Part shown: positions 8,774 through 15,455 of the stretch, piece after piece
Layout of the letters: each line of letters opens with the position of its first letter
How positions within the stretch are numbered: the first letter of the stretch is position 1
From: Verrucomicrobiia bacterium
GTDB taxonomy: Bacteria > Verrucomicrobiota > Verrucomicrobiia > Limisphaerales > Fontisphaeraceae
NCBI GenBank assembly: GCA_026414565.1
Contig: JAOAIT010000001.1
Location: forward strand, 1-56,820
Direction: 5' to 3'
DNA: 56,820 nt
The notes under the pieces: model-generated
Databases searched by the model: none
What the model was told of the DNA's origin: nothing
Seen by the model: the letters and a program-made list of their open reading frames with translations, nothing else
Made by a program: the position numbers and the translations under genes

Positions 8774-8817
8774 CTCTATTATCGAGGCGGGGTTCCCGTC
8801 CCAGGGAGGTCTGGGAC
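8774..8817 (-). other. candidate double-strand origin (hairpin plus nick-like sequence)
   Basis: A perfect 7-bp inverted repeat, GTCCCAG-N6-CTGGGAC (8798-8817), lies about 45 bases upstream of the rep start. On the minus strand it is followed, toward rep, by CTCGATAATAGAG (about 8774-8786). That resembles the CTTGATAATAAG nick region known from pC194/pUB110-type rolling-circle plasmids, whose initiators carry the same HUH/YxxK motifs. Placement just upstream of rep is typical of such origins. The match is short, so this is a suggestion rather than an identification. Confidence 0.35.
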
Positions 8818-9046
8818 ATTTGGAACCTGCCGGGGATTGGCCGCGCTTCGGCGGTGCCGGAGAAAGGGGTGCGTGCTCCCCATCGCCCATGCCTGAGCTT
8901 GTGGCACGCACCGAAGCGCGAAAACTGATGATCCGCACGCATGTTTCTTCTCTCCGTCAGGCCCACGGACACGATGCCCATGAGCCTCACTAACTACGGA
9001 GAAGAACGGCACGGCGAGCGATACTGCGGCTGTGACGGCGGGAAGT

Positions 9047-9060
9047 TTTTGTAAACAAAA
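9047..9060. repeat. TTTTGTAAACAAAA palindromic site, copy 1
   Basis: This copy is TTTTGT-AA-ACAAAA, an uninterrupted 6-bp inverted repeat around a central AA. Related copies occur at 9385-9398 and, as a tandem pair, at 9948-9980. It lies upstream of rep on the minus strand and may be an operator or initiator site of the element. Confidence 0.5.
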
Positions 9061-9384
9061 CCTGTCGTGCGCGACAGGGGTGTGGCTGCCAAACCGCAAC
9101 CCGGATCAAAGCGTTTGACTGAACCACTCAACGTCGAAGTTCCTGGTGCGCCCGGCGCGTCCCGACCGGCGCGAGGGCCTGGATGTCAGGGGATGAGCAC
9201 CGAATTGTGCCTCACTGCCTCCGGGCCACGAACAGGCTCAAGGGCGGGCTGGCGTCGGTTGCGAGTTGGTCAAGGGTGAGGCTCCGCAAATGCCGACGAG
9301 TTGCGACCCGGTGTGACCCGGCACGGCACATCGACCGTGCATGACAGAGGGAGATGCACGCGGAAAGACCTCCTCGAATGAGAG

Positions 9385-9398
9385 TTTTGTAAACAATT
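9385..9398. repeat. TTTTGTAAACAATT site, copy 2
   Basis: This copy shares TTTTGTAAACAA exactly with copy 1 and diverges only in the last two bases. It is placed just upstream (minus strand) of the diverged rep-leader look-alike, between the excisionase-like gene and rep. Confidence 0.5.
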
Positions 9399-9691
9399 TC
9401 GCCCACGCACCACGGCGGATAGGGAGTCCAACGCGCCCGCGTCCGTGGCTGCGAGATGTGCCGCCGTGGGCCGGAGTGCCTGAAATACAGCGCGGACGAT
9501 CTGGCCTACACCGGGGAACGGCAACGGGTGCCTAGGGAGTGCCATGCCTCGTCGAGTTCGGCGGTGGAGCTGCATCCCTCCTGCCCGGTCAGCGCCGAAG
9601 GGAGCGGCATGTGGTGGTGGTCGTTGCGAAGTTGCACGCCATTGCTCTGATGGGCGTCATGGTCGATCTCAGGGGGATCGTCCCGTGAGGC

Positions 9692-9898
9692 TCAACCTCT
9701 CACGACGCGGCGTTTGCCCTCCAGAAAGTCTATTACATCCTGTGGCTTGAAGCGCACGACATTGCCGATCTTGTAGTCCGGCAATCCCTCGCGCAGCATC
9801 CAGTTCTCCACCGTCCGCGTCCCGACACCACAGAAGCTCGCCACATCATCTTTTCACCAATCCAGCTTATCGTTGCCGTTCTGAACGTGCTCAGACAT
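9692..9898 (-). pseudogene. excisionase-like HTH gene interrupted by an in-frame TGA
   Basis: From the ATG at 9898 the minus strand encodes MSEHVQNGNDKLDW, a TGA at 9856-9854, and then KDDVASFCGVGTRTVENWM and later GLPDYKIGNVVRFKPQDVIDFL to a stop at 9692. The second part is a typical MerR-like helix-turn-helix of the excisionase/HTH_17 type. These proteins direct excision together with a tyrosine integrase or regulate element genes. The TGA removes the start of helix 1; a GTG four codons later could still give a shortened product. It sits between the integrase and rep in the same orientation, the classic int-xis-rep order. A sequencing error cannot be excluded. Confidence 0.6.
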
Positions 9899-9947
9899 GT
9901 AAGAACGAACGAGATTGCCGTGGGACGTTTGGGAATGGCGTCACCTT

Positions 9948-9980
9948 CTTTTTCTAAACAAGTTTTTCGTAAACAAGTTT
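9948..9980. repeat. tandem pair of TTT(C/G)TAAACAAGTTT sites
   Basis: CTTTTTCTAAACAAGTTT and TTTTTCGTAAACAAGTTT lie in tandem with about a 16-base period. They are 50-80 bases upstream of the excisionase-like ATG on the minus strand. They share the TAAACAA core with the sites at 9047 and 9385 and fall where a promoter or operator for that gene would be. Confidence 0.45.
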
Positions 9981-10067
9981 GCGTTGCTTGCTAAAGCACC
10001 GATCCTGGGAATGAAAAACCACGCCAGGGGCGGGGTTGGAGTCCGGTGTAGTCGTCCACTTGGGCAC

Positions 10068-11329
10068 TTAGCTGTTGATTGCCTCCTCCGGTTGCTCCTC
10101 GATGATCGGATTCCAGTTTTTCGGAGGGCGGATGGCGAACCACTTCTTCGCCATCGCCTTGGTCACGCATTTCAGGTAGTTGCTCTTGATGATGTCCACG
10201 GAGTTCCCACTTTCCAGAGCAACGAGATTTATGTCGCCGGTGTAGGCGACGCGGTAGCTGATGCCGCTGTCCCCAAGCACATTCTTGGACCATTCGACAC
10301 CGACGCGATCCGCGAATTTGTTCCACTGGTTTCCCAAGCGTGCGAATGGGGAGACTGGACCGGTTTCTTTTTGGAACGGCTTCAACCACTGCTTCAGGTT
10401 CGGGGAGATGGGAGGCAACCGCCGCACTTTCTTCTTGGCCGTGCGTGCGAGGATTTCAATGTAGCCCTCCCAAAGGTTGATGCGGCTCCAGTCGAGGCGC
10501 TCGATCTCGGCGGTGCGGATGGCCGTGAACCCACCGATTGCCAACAGCGGAACCAGTCGCGCTGGCACGGAGGTCAGCAGCTTCTCAAACTCCTCCGGCG
10601 TGAAGACCCGGACTTCTCGCGGGATCAAGTTTGGTTTGCTGATGGCTGCCACGCCATCATGGTCTTTGGGGACATAGCCGCGCTTTCGGGCGAAGTTGAA
10701 TAGAGTGCCAATGGCGTCCCGGATGTTCTTCCGGTAGTGGCCGTGTGCGCCAGTGGCGTCGAGGTAGGCTTCGATGTCTCTGGTTCTCAAGGAGGCTATC
10801 GGACATTTGAAAGCCTCGGCGAATTTCCCAGTCGATTCCGTAAGTCCCGGATGTAAGGGGCGGAACGACCATTCTTAATGCGGTCATTGACCAGTTCCTC
10901 GACAACCTCCGCCACGAGCTTGGAGATCACGTTGGCCGAATGCTCAACATAAGACCTTGCGGCTTCTGCCAGGGAAACGCCTTTCAATGTCGTGCGGGCT
11001 GTTACCGCGTCCATGACGAGGATGTCGAGATCGAGGCCAGTGGGCCGCGCCGCCTCCAAGGCCCGTTCATAGATCAGGCGCTCCCGACCATTCACCATCA
11101 GGCCGGGCAGCTCGCGTTTCTCGAACTTCTTGGCCAGCTTCTCGGCTTCGGCTTCTGCTGTTTGCCGGTCGGGGAACATCGGGCGCTGGCGTCGTCCTTC
11201 CTCGTCATAGTAGCTGACGGTGTAGTAGTCGCGCCCAGAGTTCGGGGTGTGGTAAACCCTGACCGAGGGCTTCGGCGTGATCTCTAGTTTTGTAAACTTT
11301 TCTTCGTTGCTGACGTTTGTATTTTCCAT
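10068..11329 (-). pseudogene. tyrosine recombinase/integrase, frameshifted and catalytically degenerate
   Basis: Two abutting frames make one integrase. The N-terminal part starts MENTNVSNEEKFTK (ATG 11329) and runs to YIRDLRNRLG. The remainder continues as FAEAFKCPIASLRTRDIEAYL in the next frame. A one-base loss in an A-run (plus-strand TTT at 10824-10826) explains the shift. The core-binding part and the catalytic domain are recognisable: TAIRTAEIERLDW contains Arg I and the terminal LESGNS...NYLK contains the Tyr. The box II region, normally HxLRHS, reads KNVLGDSGISYR, so the His, the Arg and the next His are replaced. The protein would be inactive even if the frame were restored. It lies on the 3' side of tRNA-Gly, the usual place for an island integrase. 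Confidence 0.85.
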
Positions 11330-11391
11330 GCCGGACAGAACCGATTTCGCGGCGGTCTTCCGGCTGTCTTGCCCGGCAATCTGGCCGGGAT

Positions 11392-11411
11392 TTGTCAGCA
11401 AGTTGTCAGCA
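11392..11411. repeat. two direct TTGTCAGCA repeats, possible integrase arm sites
   Basis: TTGTCAGCA occurs at 11392-11400 and again at 11403-11411, an 11-base period (about one helical turn). The pair lies between the integrase start and the tRNA-Gly 3' end. Short direct repeats in this position often bind the N-terminal arm domain of tyrosine integrases. The function is inferred from position only. Confidence 0.35.
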
Positions 11412-11469
11412 GGCTTTTATCACCCGCATTGAAACTCGCGTAAGTTATTGGAAATGAAGAAGAAGGAAT

Positions 11470-11543
11470 TGGAGCGGGTGAAGGGAATCGAACCCTCGTC
11501 TCAGGCTTGGGAAGCCCGCGTTCTACCATTGAACCACACCCGC
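11470..11543 (-). tRNA. tRNA-Gly(CCC)
   Basis: The minus strand folds as a cloverleaf. The acceptor pairs GCGGGTG with CACCCGC, the anticodon stem-loop is CGGGC-TTCCCAA-GCCTG with anticodon CCC, and the T arm loop is TTCGATT. The discriminator is T, and CCA is encoded at 11472-11470. Its 3' end faces the integrase remnant, so it is the likely integration target of the island to the left. Confidence 0.93.
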
Positions 11544-11680
11544 GTGGTCAAGGGTTATGTATAAGGCAAGTGGCGGGGGTTGACAAGGGTTTATTCAGGG
11601 GGGATGTTTTGGGGAGCGGGAAGCGGGGGCAGGGCGGCGGCTGCCGGAATCCGGCGCGGGGCGTGGCCGGGAGGGCAGGC

Positions 11681-12373
11681 TCAGGCGGGGGCGGTGGGGA
11701 GGGTGCGGGTGTCCAGCCCGGCGGCGTCGGCGCCGAAGCTGAGGGCGCGGTAGCGGCTGGCGCGGAAGGTGTTGCTCCAGTGGTCGGGGCTCAGGCCGGC
11801 TTTGCGTTTGAGCTGGCGGAGGAAGTCGTGTTTGTCAGGGAGGGTTTCCCAAACGGAGGGGAGGAAGGTGGCATGGGCAAAGCCGTCTTCGATGAGGAGG
11901 CCGTCCACGCCCGGTTCGAGCTGGGCGAGCAGTTCGGCTTCGGCCTGGCAGGGCAACGGCACGGGGGGGCTGAGGATGGAGAGGTGGAGGTGGAGGCCGG
12001 GCAGTTCTTTTTCTTCGAGCGGGGCAAAGCGGGTGTCGTGAAAGGCGGCATGCCAGGCAAAGCGGGCGGTGGCGGCGACCAGGGGATGGGAGGGTTCGAG
12101 GGTGCCGATGCAGCCGCGCAGATGGTTTTCATGGTGCAAGGTGACAAAGACGGCCCACGGTTCGCGCAAGGGCGGGGGATAGGCGCGGGGTTCGACGGCG
12201 AGGGGGCGGCCGTGCCGAAGGCCGGATTCGATGGAGGCCTTGGCCACGGTGAGCAGCAGGCGTTGCTCGGCCGGGGTGAGTGTGGGCAGGCGCACGGAAG
12301 GGGGGCCGCAGTTTTCCGGCGCGGGCGGGAGTGGCTCCCGGTCGTTGGGCGAGGCGTCAGGGGCGGGGTGCAT
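11681..12373 (-). CDS. amrA: AMMECR1-domain protein (AmmeMemoRadiSam system protein A)
   Basis: The 230-residue protein has the AMMECR1 fold signature LRGCIGTLEPSHPL near the middle, preceded by PWAVFVTLHHENH and followed by LHLHLSILSPP, GLLIEDGFAHATFLPSVWETL and HDFLRQLKRKAGL. AMMECR1 proteins are conserved from archaea to humans, and in many prokaryotes they are encoded beside MEMO and a radical SAM enzyme. Their biochemical role is unsettled. The ATG at 12373 lies inside the end of the MEMO gene (17-base overlap), the third gene of a translationally coupled unit. The frame extends much farther upstream, but that part only mirrors the MEMO gene in another frame, so I reject the longer start. 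Confidence 0.9.
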   Translation of the reverse strand: MHPAPDASPNDREPLPPAPENCGPPSVRLPTLTPAEQRLLLTVAKASIESGLRHGRPLAVEPRAYPPPLREPWAVFVTLHHENHLRGCIGTLEPSHPLVAATARFAWHAAFHDTRFAPLEEKELPGLHLHLSILSPPVPLPCQAEAELLAQLEPGVDGLLIEDGFAHATFLPSVWETLPDKHDFLRQLKRKAGLSPDHWSNTFRASRYRALSFGADAAGLDTRTLPTAPA

Positions 12374-13199
12374 CAGGGGGAGGCGGGGGGCAGAAGGCAA
12401 AGGCGCCGTAGCCGACCACGCGGTCTTTGCGGCCGGCGGTGTCGCCGGAGTTGCGCAGGTCGAGGGTGAGGGGGTGGAGGTGTTGGTCGTCCGCCACCTG
12501 GAGCAGCCCTTGAATGGCCAGGCGGCCGCAGGCCTGGGTGGGATGAATCTGGCCGGGGGCCAGGTCTTCGATGGCCTCGGCGGTGGCGCGGTCGAGTTTT
12601 TGGGCGGTGCGGTAATCGTAGTAGTGGCTGAGGTCGCTGCTGACGACAAGGCGGGTTTCAGGCCCGCCCCAGACGGTGGCCAGCGCTTCGGCCACGGTGT
12701 CATCGTCCACTTCCCCGGTGAGGATGGGCACGATTTTCACGGGGCCGAGGGTGGCGTGGACAAAGGCCAGTTCAACTTCCAGGGCGTGTTCCTCGCGATG
12801 GGCGTCGGCGGAGAAATGGACGCCGGGCAGGCGGGCCAGTTGCTCGATGGCTTCGGCGTCCACGATGAAACGGCCGGCCGGGGTGTCCCATTGGCCGTGG
12901 GGGCTGAGGGCGAGGCCCTGGAAGTAACAGTGATGGGAAGGGCCGATGAGGATGACGCGCTGGACCTGGCCACGCAGGGGGCGCCAGGGTTTGAAGGCGG
13001 AGCCGGCGATGGGGCCGGAGTAGAGGTAGCCGGCATGGGGCGCGATGATGGCTTTGGGGGGCGGGGTCGGGTCGCCGAGGCCGGCGTCCACATGTTGTTG
13101 CACCTCCTGGGCCAAGGCCCGGGGTTGGGCGGGATAAAACATGCCGGCCACCGCGGGCTCGCGCACGGCGTGGGGGTCGAAAGCGGGGTGATTTTTCAT
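12357..13199 (-). CDS. amrB: MEMO1-family protein (AmmeMemoRadiSam system protein B)
   Basis: This 280-residue protein has VAGMFYPAQP near the start, IIAPHAGYLYSG (His55), IGPSHHCYF and SSDLSHYYDY. These are the conserved His-containing motifs of MEMO proteins, which resemble class III non-haem iron dioxygenases and bind metal in the human protein. In prokaryotes the family pairs with AMMECR1 and a radical SAM protein. ATG 13199 overlaps the stop of the radical SAM gene as ATGA. The 3' end overlaps the AMMECR1 gene. Coupled translation suggests that the three proteins act together on an unknown substrate. Confidence 0.92.
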   Translation of the reverse strand: MKNHPAFDPHAVREPAVAGMFYPAQPRALAQEVQQHVDAGLGDPTPPPKAIIAPHAGYLYSGPIAGSAFKPWRPLRGQVQRVILIGPSHHCYFQGLALSPHGQWDTPAGRFIVDAEAIEQLARLPGVHFSADAHREEHALEVELAFVHATLGPVKIVPILTGEVDDDTVAEALATVWGGPETRLVVSSDLSHYYDYRTAQKLDRATAEAIEDLAPGQIHPTQACGRLAIQGLLQVADDQHLHPLTLDLRNSGDTAGRKDRVVGYGAFAFCPPPPPDAPRP

Positions 13200-14362
13200 G
13201 AGCCGGACAGGTGGATGGGGCGTGGCACGCGCCAGCCCCCGGGCTGAGGGGCGGCGGCCCCGCCGTTGGCGCGCCACAGGCCGGGGAGGCGGGTCTGGCA
13301 TTCGGGACAGGCGCCCTCGGCGGTGAGGCGGTTGGCGAGGACGGTGAAGCCGCAGCGGGCGATGACGGTGGCCTTGCAATGCGGGCAGCGGGTGTTTTCC
13401 CATTCGCCGGTGCGGCCGGGCAGGTTGCCGGCGTACACGTAGCGCAGGCCGGCCTCGGCGCCGATTTCCGCGGCGCGGAGCAAATCCGCCGCGGCGGTGC
13501 GGCGTCGGTCCGTCATCTTGTAATCGGGGTGGAAGGCGGTGACATGCCAGGGGATGTCGCGGCTGAGGCCGGCCAGGAAGCGCGTCAGCTCGCGCAGTTC
13601 CTGCGGTGAATCATTGAAGCCCGGCACCAGGAGCGTGACCACCTCGAGCCACAGGCCGCGCTGGCACAACTGTTCAAGTGTCGTGAGGACACTTTTCAAG
13701 GGGCAGCCCAGCGAGCGATAGGCGCGGTCATTGAAGCCTTTGAGGTCCACCTTATAGGCCGCCAGATGGGGTTGCAGGAAATCCAGCACCTCCGGCGTGG
13801 CGTTGCCGTTGGAGACAAAGGCGCAGAGCAGGCCGGCCTGGCGGGCGGCGGCAAACACCGCGGCGGCCCATTCGGCGGTGATGAGCGGCTCGTTGTAACT
13901 GGACACCACCACCTGGGCGCCTTCGCGGCGGGCGGCGTGGACGAGCTGCGCGGGCGTCACCTCCTGCACCGGCGCGCCGGCGGCCGGATCGCGCAGGGCC
14001 TGGCTGGTGAGCCAGTTTTGGCAGTAGCTGCAGTGGAGATCACAGCCCAACATGCCGAAGGTGAGGGCATCAGCCCCGGGCAGGACGTGGAAGAACGGTT
14101 TTTTTTCAATGGGATCACACGCCACGCCGGCCACATAACCAAAGGGCACCCGCAGCTCGCCCCCCCGGTTGAAGCGCACCTTGCAAATGCCGCGGCGTCC
14201 GGCGGGGATGCGGCAGCGATGGCCGCAGGCGAGGCAGCGCACCACGTCCCCCTCCTTCAGATACAGGCGGCCGGGGGCCGTCAGGCGGTCCAGCCGCCCG
14301 CCCAGGGTTTGCTCCTGCTCGTCCGGCAAGGCCGGTTCGGCCTGGTGAAAGGGAGCGGTCAT
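13196..14362 (-). CDS. amrS: AmmeMemoRadiSam system radical SAM enzyme
   Basis: The 388-residue enzyme carries the radical SAM cluster motif C107-DLH-C111-SY-C114. An N-terminal cysteine set (CLACGHRC and GIC, C43/C46/C50/C60) and a C-terminal CPHC...CPEC pair may bind zinc or further clusters. GMLGCDLHCSYCQN and SYNEPLI match the PflA-like AmrS family, formerly called AmmeMemoRadiSam system radical SAM. The iron-sulfur cluster would cleave S-adenosylmethionine, but the target is unknown. It is the first gene of the three-gene unit and overlaps the MEMO gene by ATGA. A candidate promoter lies upstream at 14376-14408. Confidence 0.92.
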   Translation of the reverse strand: MTAPFHQAEPALPDEQEQTLGGRLDRLTAPGRLYLKEGDVVRCLACGHRCRIPAGRRGICKVRFNRGGELRVPFGYVAGVACDPIEKKPFFHVLPGADALTFGMLGCDLHCSYCQNWLTSQALRDPAAGAPVQEVTPAQLVHAARREGAQVVVSSYNEPLITAEWAAAVFAAARQAGLLCAFVSNGNATPEVLDFLQPHLAAYKVDLKGFNDRAYRSLGCPLKSVLTTLEQLCQRGLWLEVVTLLVPGFNDSPQELRELTRFLAGLSRDIPWHVTAFHPDYKMTDRRRTAAADLLRAAEIGAEAGLRYVYAGNLPGRTGEWENTRCPHCKATVIARCGFTVLANRLTAEGACPECQTRLPGLWRANGGAAAPQPGGWRVPRPIHLSGS

Positions 14363-14375
14363 GGATGTACGCTGC

Positions 14376-14408
14376 TATACAGTACCCCCAAACCCCGCCC
14401 CAAGTCAA
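14376..14408 (-). promoter_or_regulatory. candidate promoter of the AmrS-MEMO-AMMECR1 unit
   Basis: On the minus strand TTGACT (14403-14408) is followed, after a G-rich spacer of about 18 bases, by TACTGTATA (14376-14384). This sits 14 bases before the radical SAM start codon, so the leader would be very short. The -10 match is imperfect. Confidence 0.3.
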
Positions 14409-14459
14409 AGGGGGTGGGGGGGCGCGCCGTGAGCCTGGACAGGGGCCGGGTGCGGGGGC

Positions 14460-15284
14460 TTACACAGCGCCCTCCTGCTGGCGGTGTTGTTCGCGCCAGC
14501 GGCGGGGCGTTTCGCCAAAGTGCTTTTTGAAGACGGCGTTGAAAAGGCCCAGATGCCGGAAGCCCGTGGCCACCGCCACTCCCGCCACCGTGGACTGGCT
14601 GAGGAGCAGCAATTCCCGGGCTTTGCGGAGGCGCAGCTCGGTCAGTTTCTCCCGCACCGAGCAGCCAAAATGCGCATGAAAGAGGCGGGCAAAATGGCGG
14701 GGGCTGCAGCCACAACGCGCGGCCAGCTCGCGTGGGGTGTAACGCAGCAGCTCCGGTTCGGAGAGGCTGGCCATAAGCTCATGGAAGCGTTTTTCCGCCT
14801 GGCCATTGGCGGCAAGGGCGGGCAGGGGGCCCAGATGCGGCTGCAAGGCGGCGGCAAAGAGGTGCAGCAGGCGGCAACGCTGAACCAGCGGGGTGACGCT
14901 GGCGGCGGTATCGCAGATGCGCCCCAATTCCACCGCCAGGCTGTGGCGGGCCGGCAGATGCAGCGGCAGCCCCGCCGCCTGGTTTTGGCGGGCTTGAATC
15001 AGATGGCGCTCGGCGAGGGTCAGCAAGCCGCCCAATAAATCGGGGTTGACCGTGTAATAGACCACGGTCACTTCATTGATTTGGCTGGCCCGGAGCACCC
15101 CGGGTGTGCGGTTGCTCACCACCAGGGCATCCCCCTGCGCCAGTTCCAGTGGAGCTGCGGGGGAGATCCAGTAGGCCAGCCCTTGCTCCAAACGCAGCAC
15201 CACCCAGGGCGCCGGGGGATGATTCCACTCGTCGGCCGGAGCGACCACCGCCTGATGGAGCAACAAATGCCCTTTTGCCGCCAT
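14460..15284 (-). CDS. AraC-family transcriptional regulator
   Basis: The 274-residue protein has a divergent cupin-like N-terminal sensor half and two C-terminal helix-turn-helix units (about residues 180-270). They read YTPRELAARCGCSPRHFARLF and TVAGVAVATGFRHLGLFNAVFKKHFGETPRRWR; the GF...F..F..GETP pattern is the AraC signature. It should bind DNA as a sugar- or metabolite-responsive regulator. It is divergent from the secreted caspase-like gene with 171 bases between the start codons, so it may control that gene. It is also 97 bases upstream of the radical SAM gene on the same strand. The ligand is unknown. Confidence 0.9.
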   Translation of the reverse strand: MAAKGHLLLHQAVVAPADEWNHPPAPWVVLRLEQGLAYWISPAAPLELAQGDALVVSNRTPGVLRASQINEVTVVYYTVNPDLLGGLLTLAERHLIQARQNQAAGLPLHLPARHSLAVELGRICDTAASVTPLVQRCRLLHLFAAALQPHLGPLPALAANGQAEKRFHELMASLSEPELLRYTPRELAARCGCSPRHFARLFHAHFGCSVREKLTELRLRKARELLLLSQSTVAGVAVATGFRHLGLFNAVFKKHFGETPRRWREQHRQQEGAV

Positions 15285-15455
15285 CGCAGCAGGCAGTTTG
15301 GCGGCGGGAGTTGGCAGATAGGTTACAGTTTGGTGACTTTACGCGAACATTTGACTGCCGCCGGCGGGGCTGGAGGGCGCCGGAAAGCCTGCTGCCGGCA
15401 GGCCGGGGGGCATTCCGAGGTTGATTATGGTTGCGGCGGGGCTAGTCTAAGGGGC

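Larger units (their letters stand above)
8755..9691. other. non-coding stretch between rep and the excisionase-like gene
   Basis: I can support no gene in this stretch of over 900 bases. It contains the candidate rolling-circle origin just upstream of rep and two copies of the TTTTGTAAACAA-type site. It also has a diverged look-alike of the rep leader near 9350: on the minus strand GAGGAGG, then GTG CAT CTC CCT CTG, against GTG CAT CCC CCT CTC at the real rep start. Part of it (about 9450-9550, plus strand) encodes a Cys-rich stretch, CEMCRRGPEC, that may be a decayed gene. The stretch looks like degraded mobile DNA. Confidence 0.45.

Noticed and set aside
11507-12469. Glycine-rich plus-strand frame over the AMMECR1 gene
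   Set aside because: It is antisense to a conserved gene and has the Gly/Glu bias of an antisense frame.
11681-12703. Extended start for the AMMECR1 gene at 12703
   Set aside because: The first 110 residues are Pro/Thr/Ser-rich and only mirror the MEMO gene in another frame; the conserved region starts after ATG 12373.
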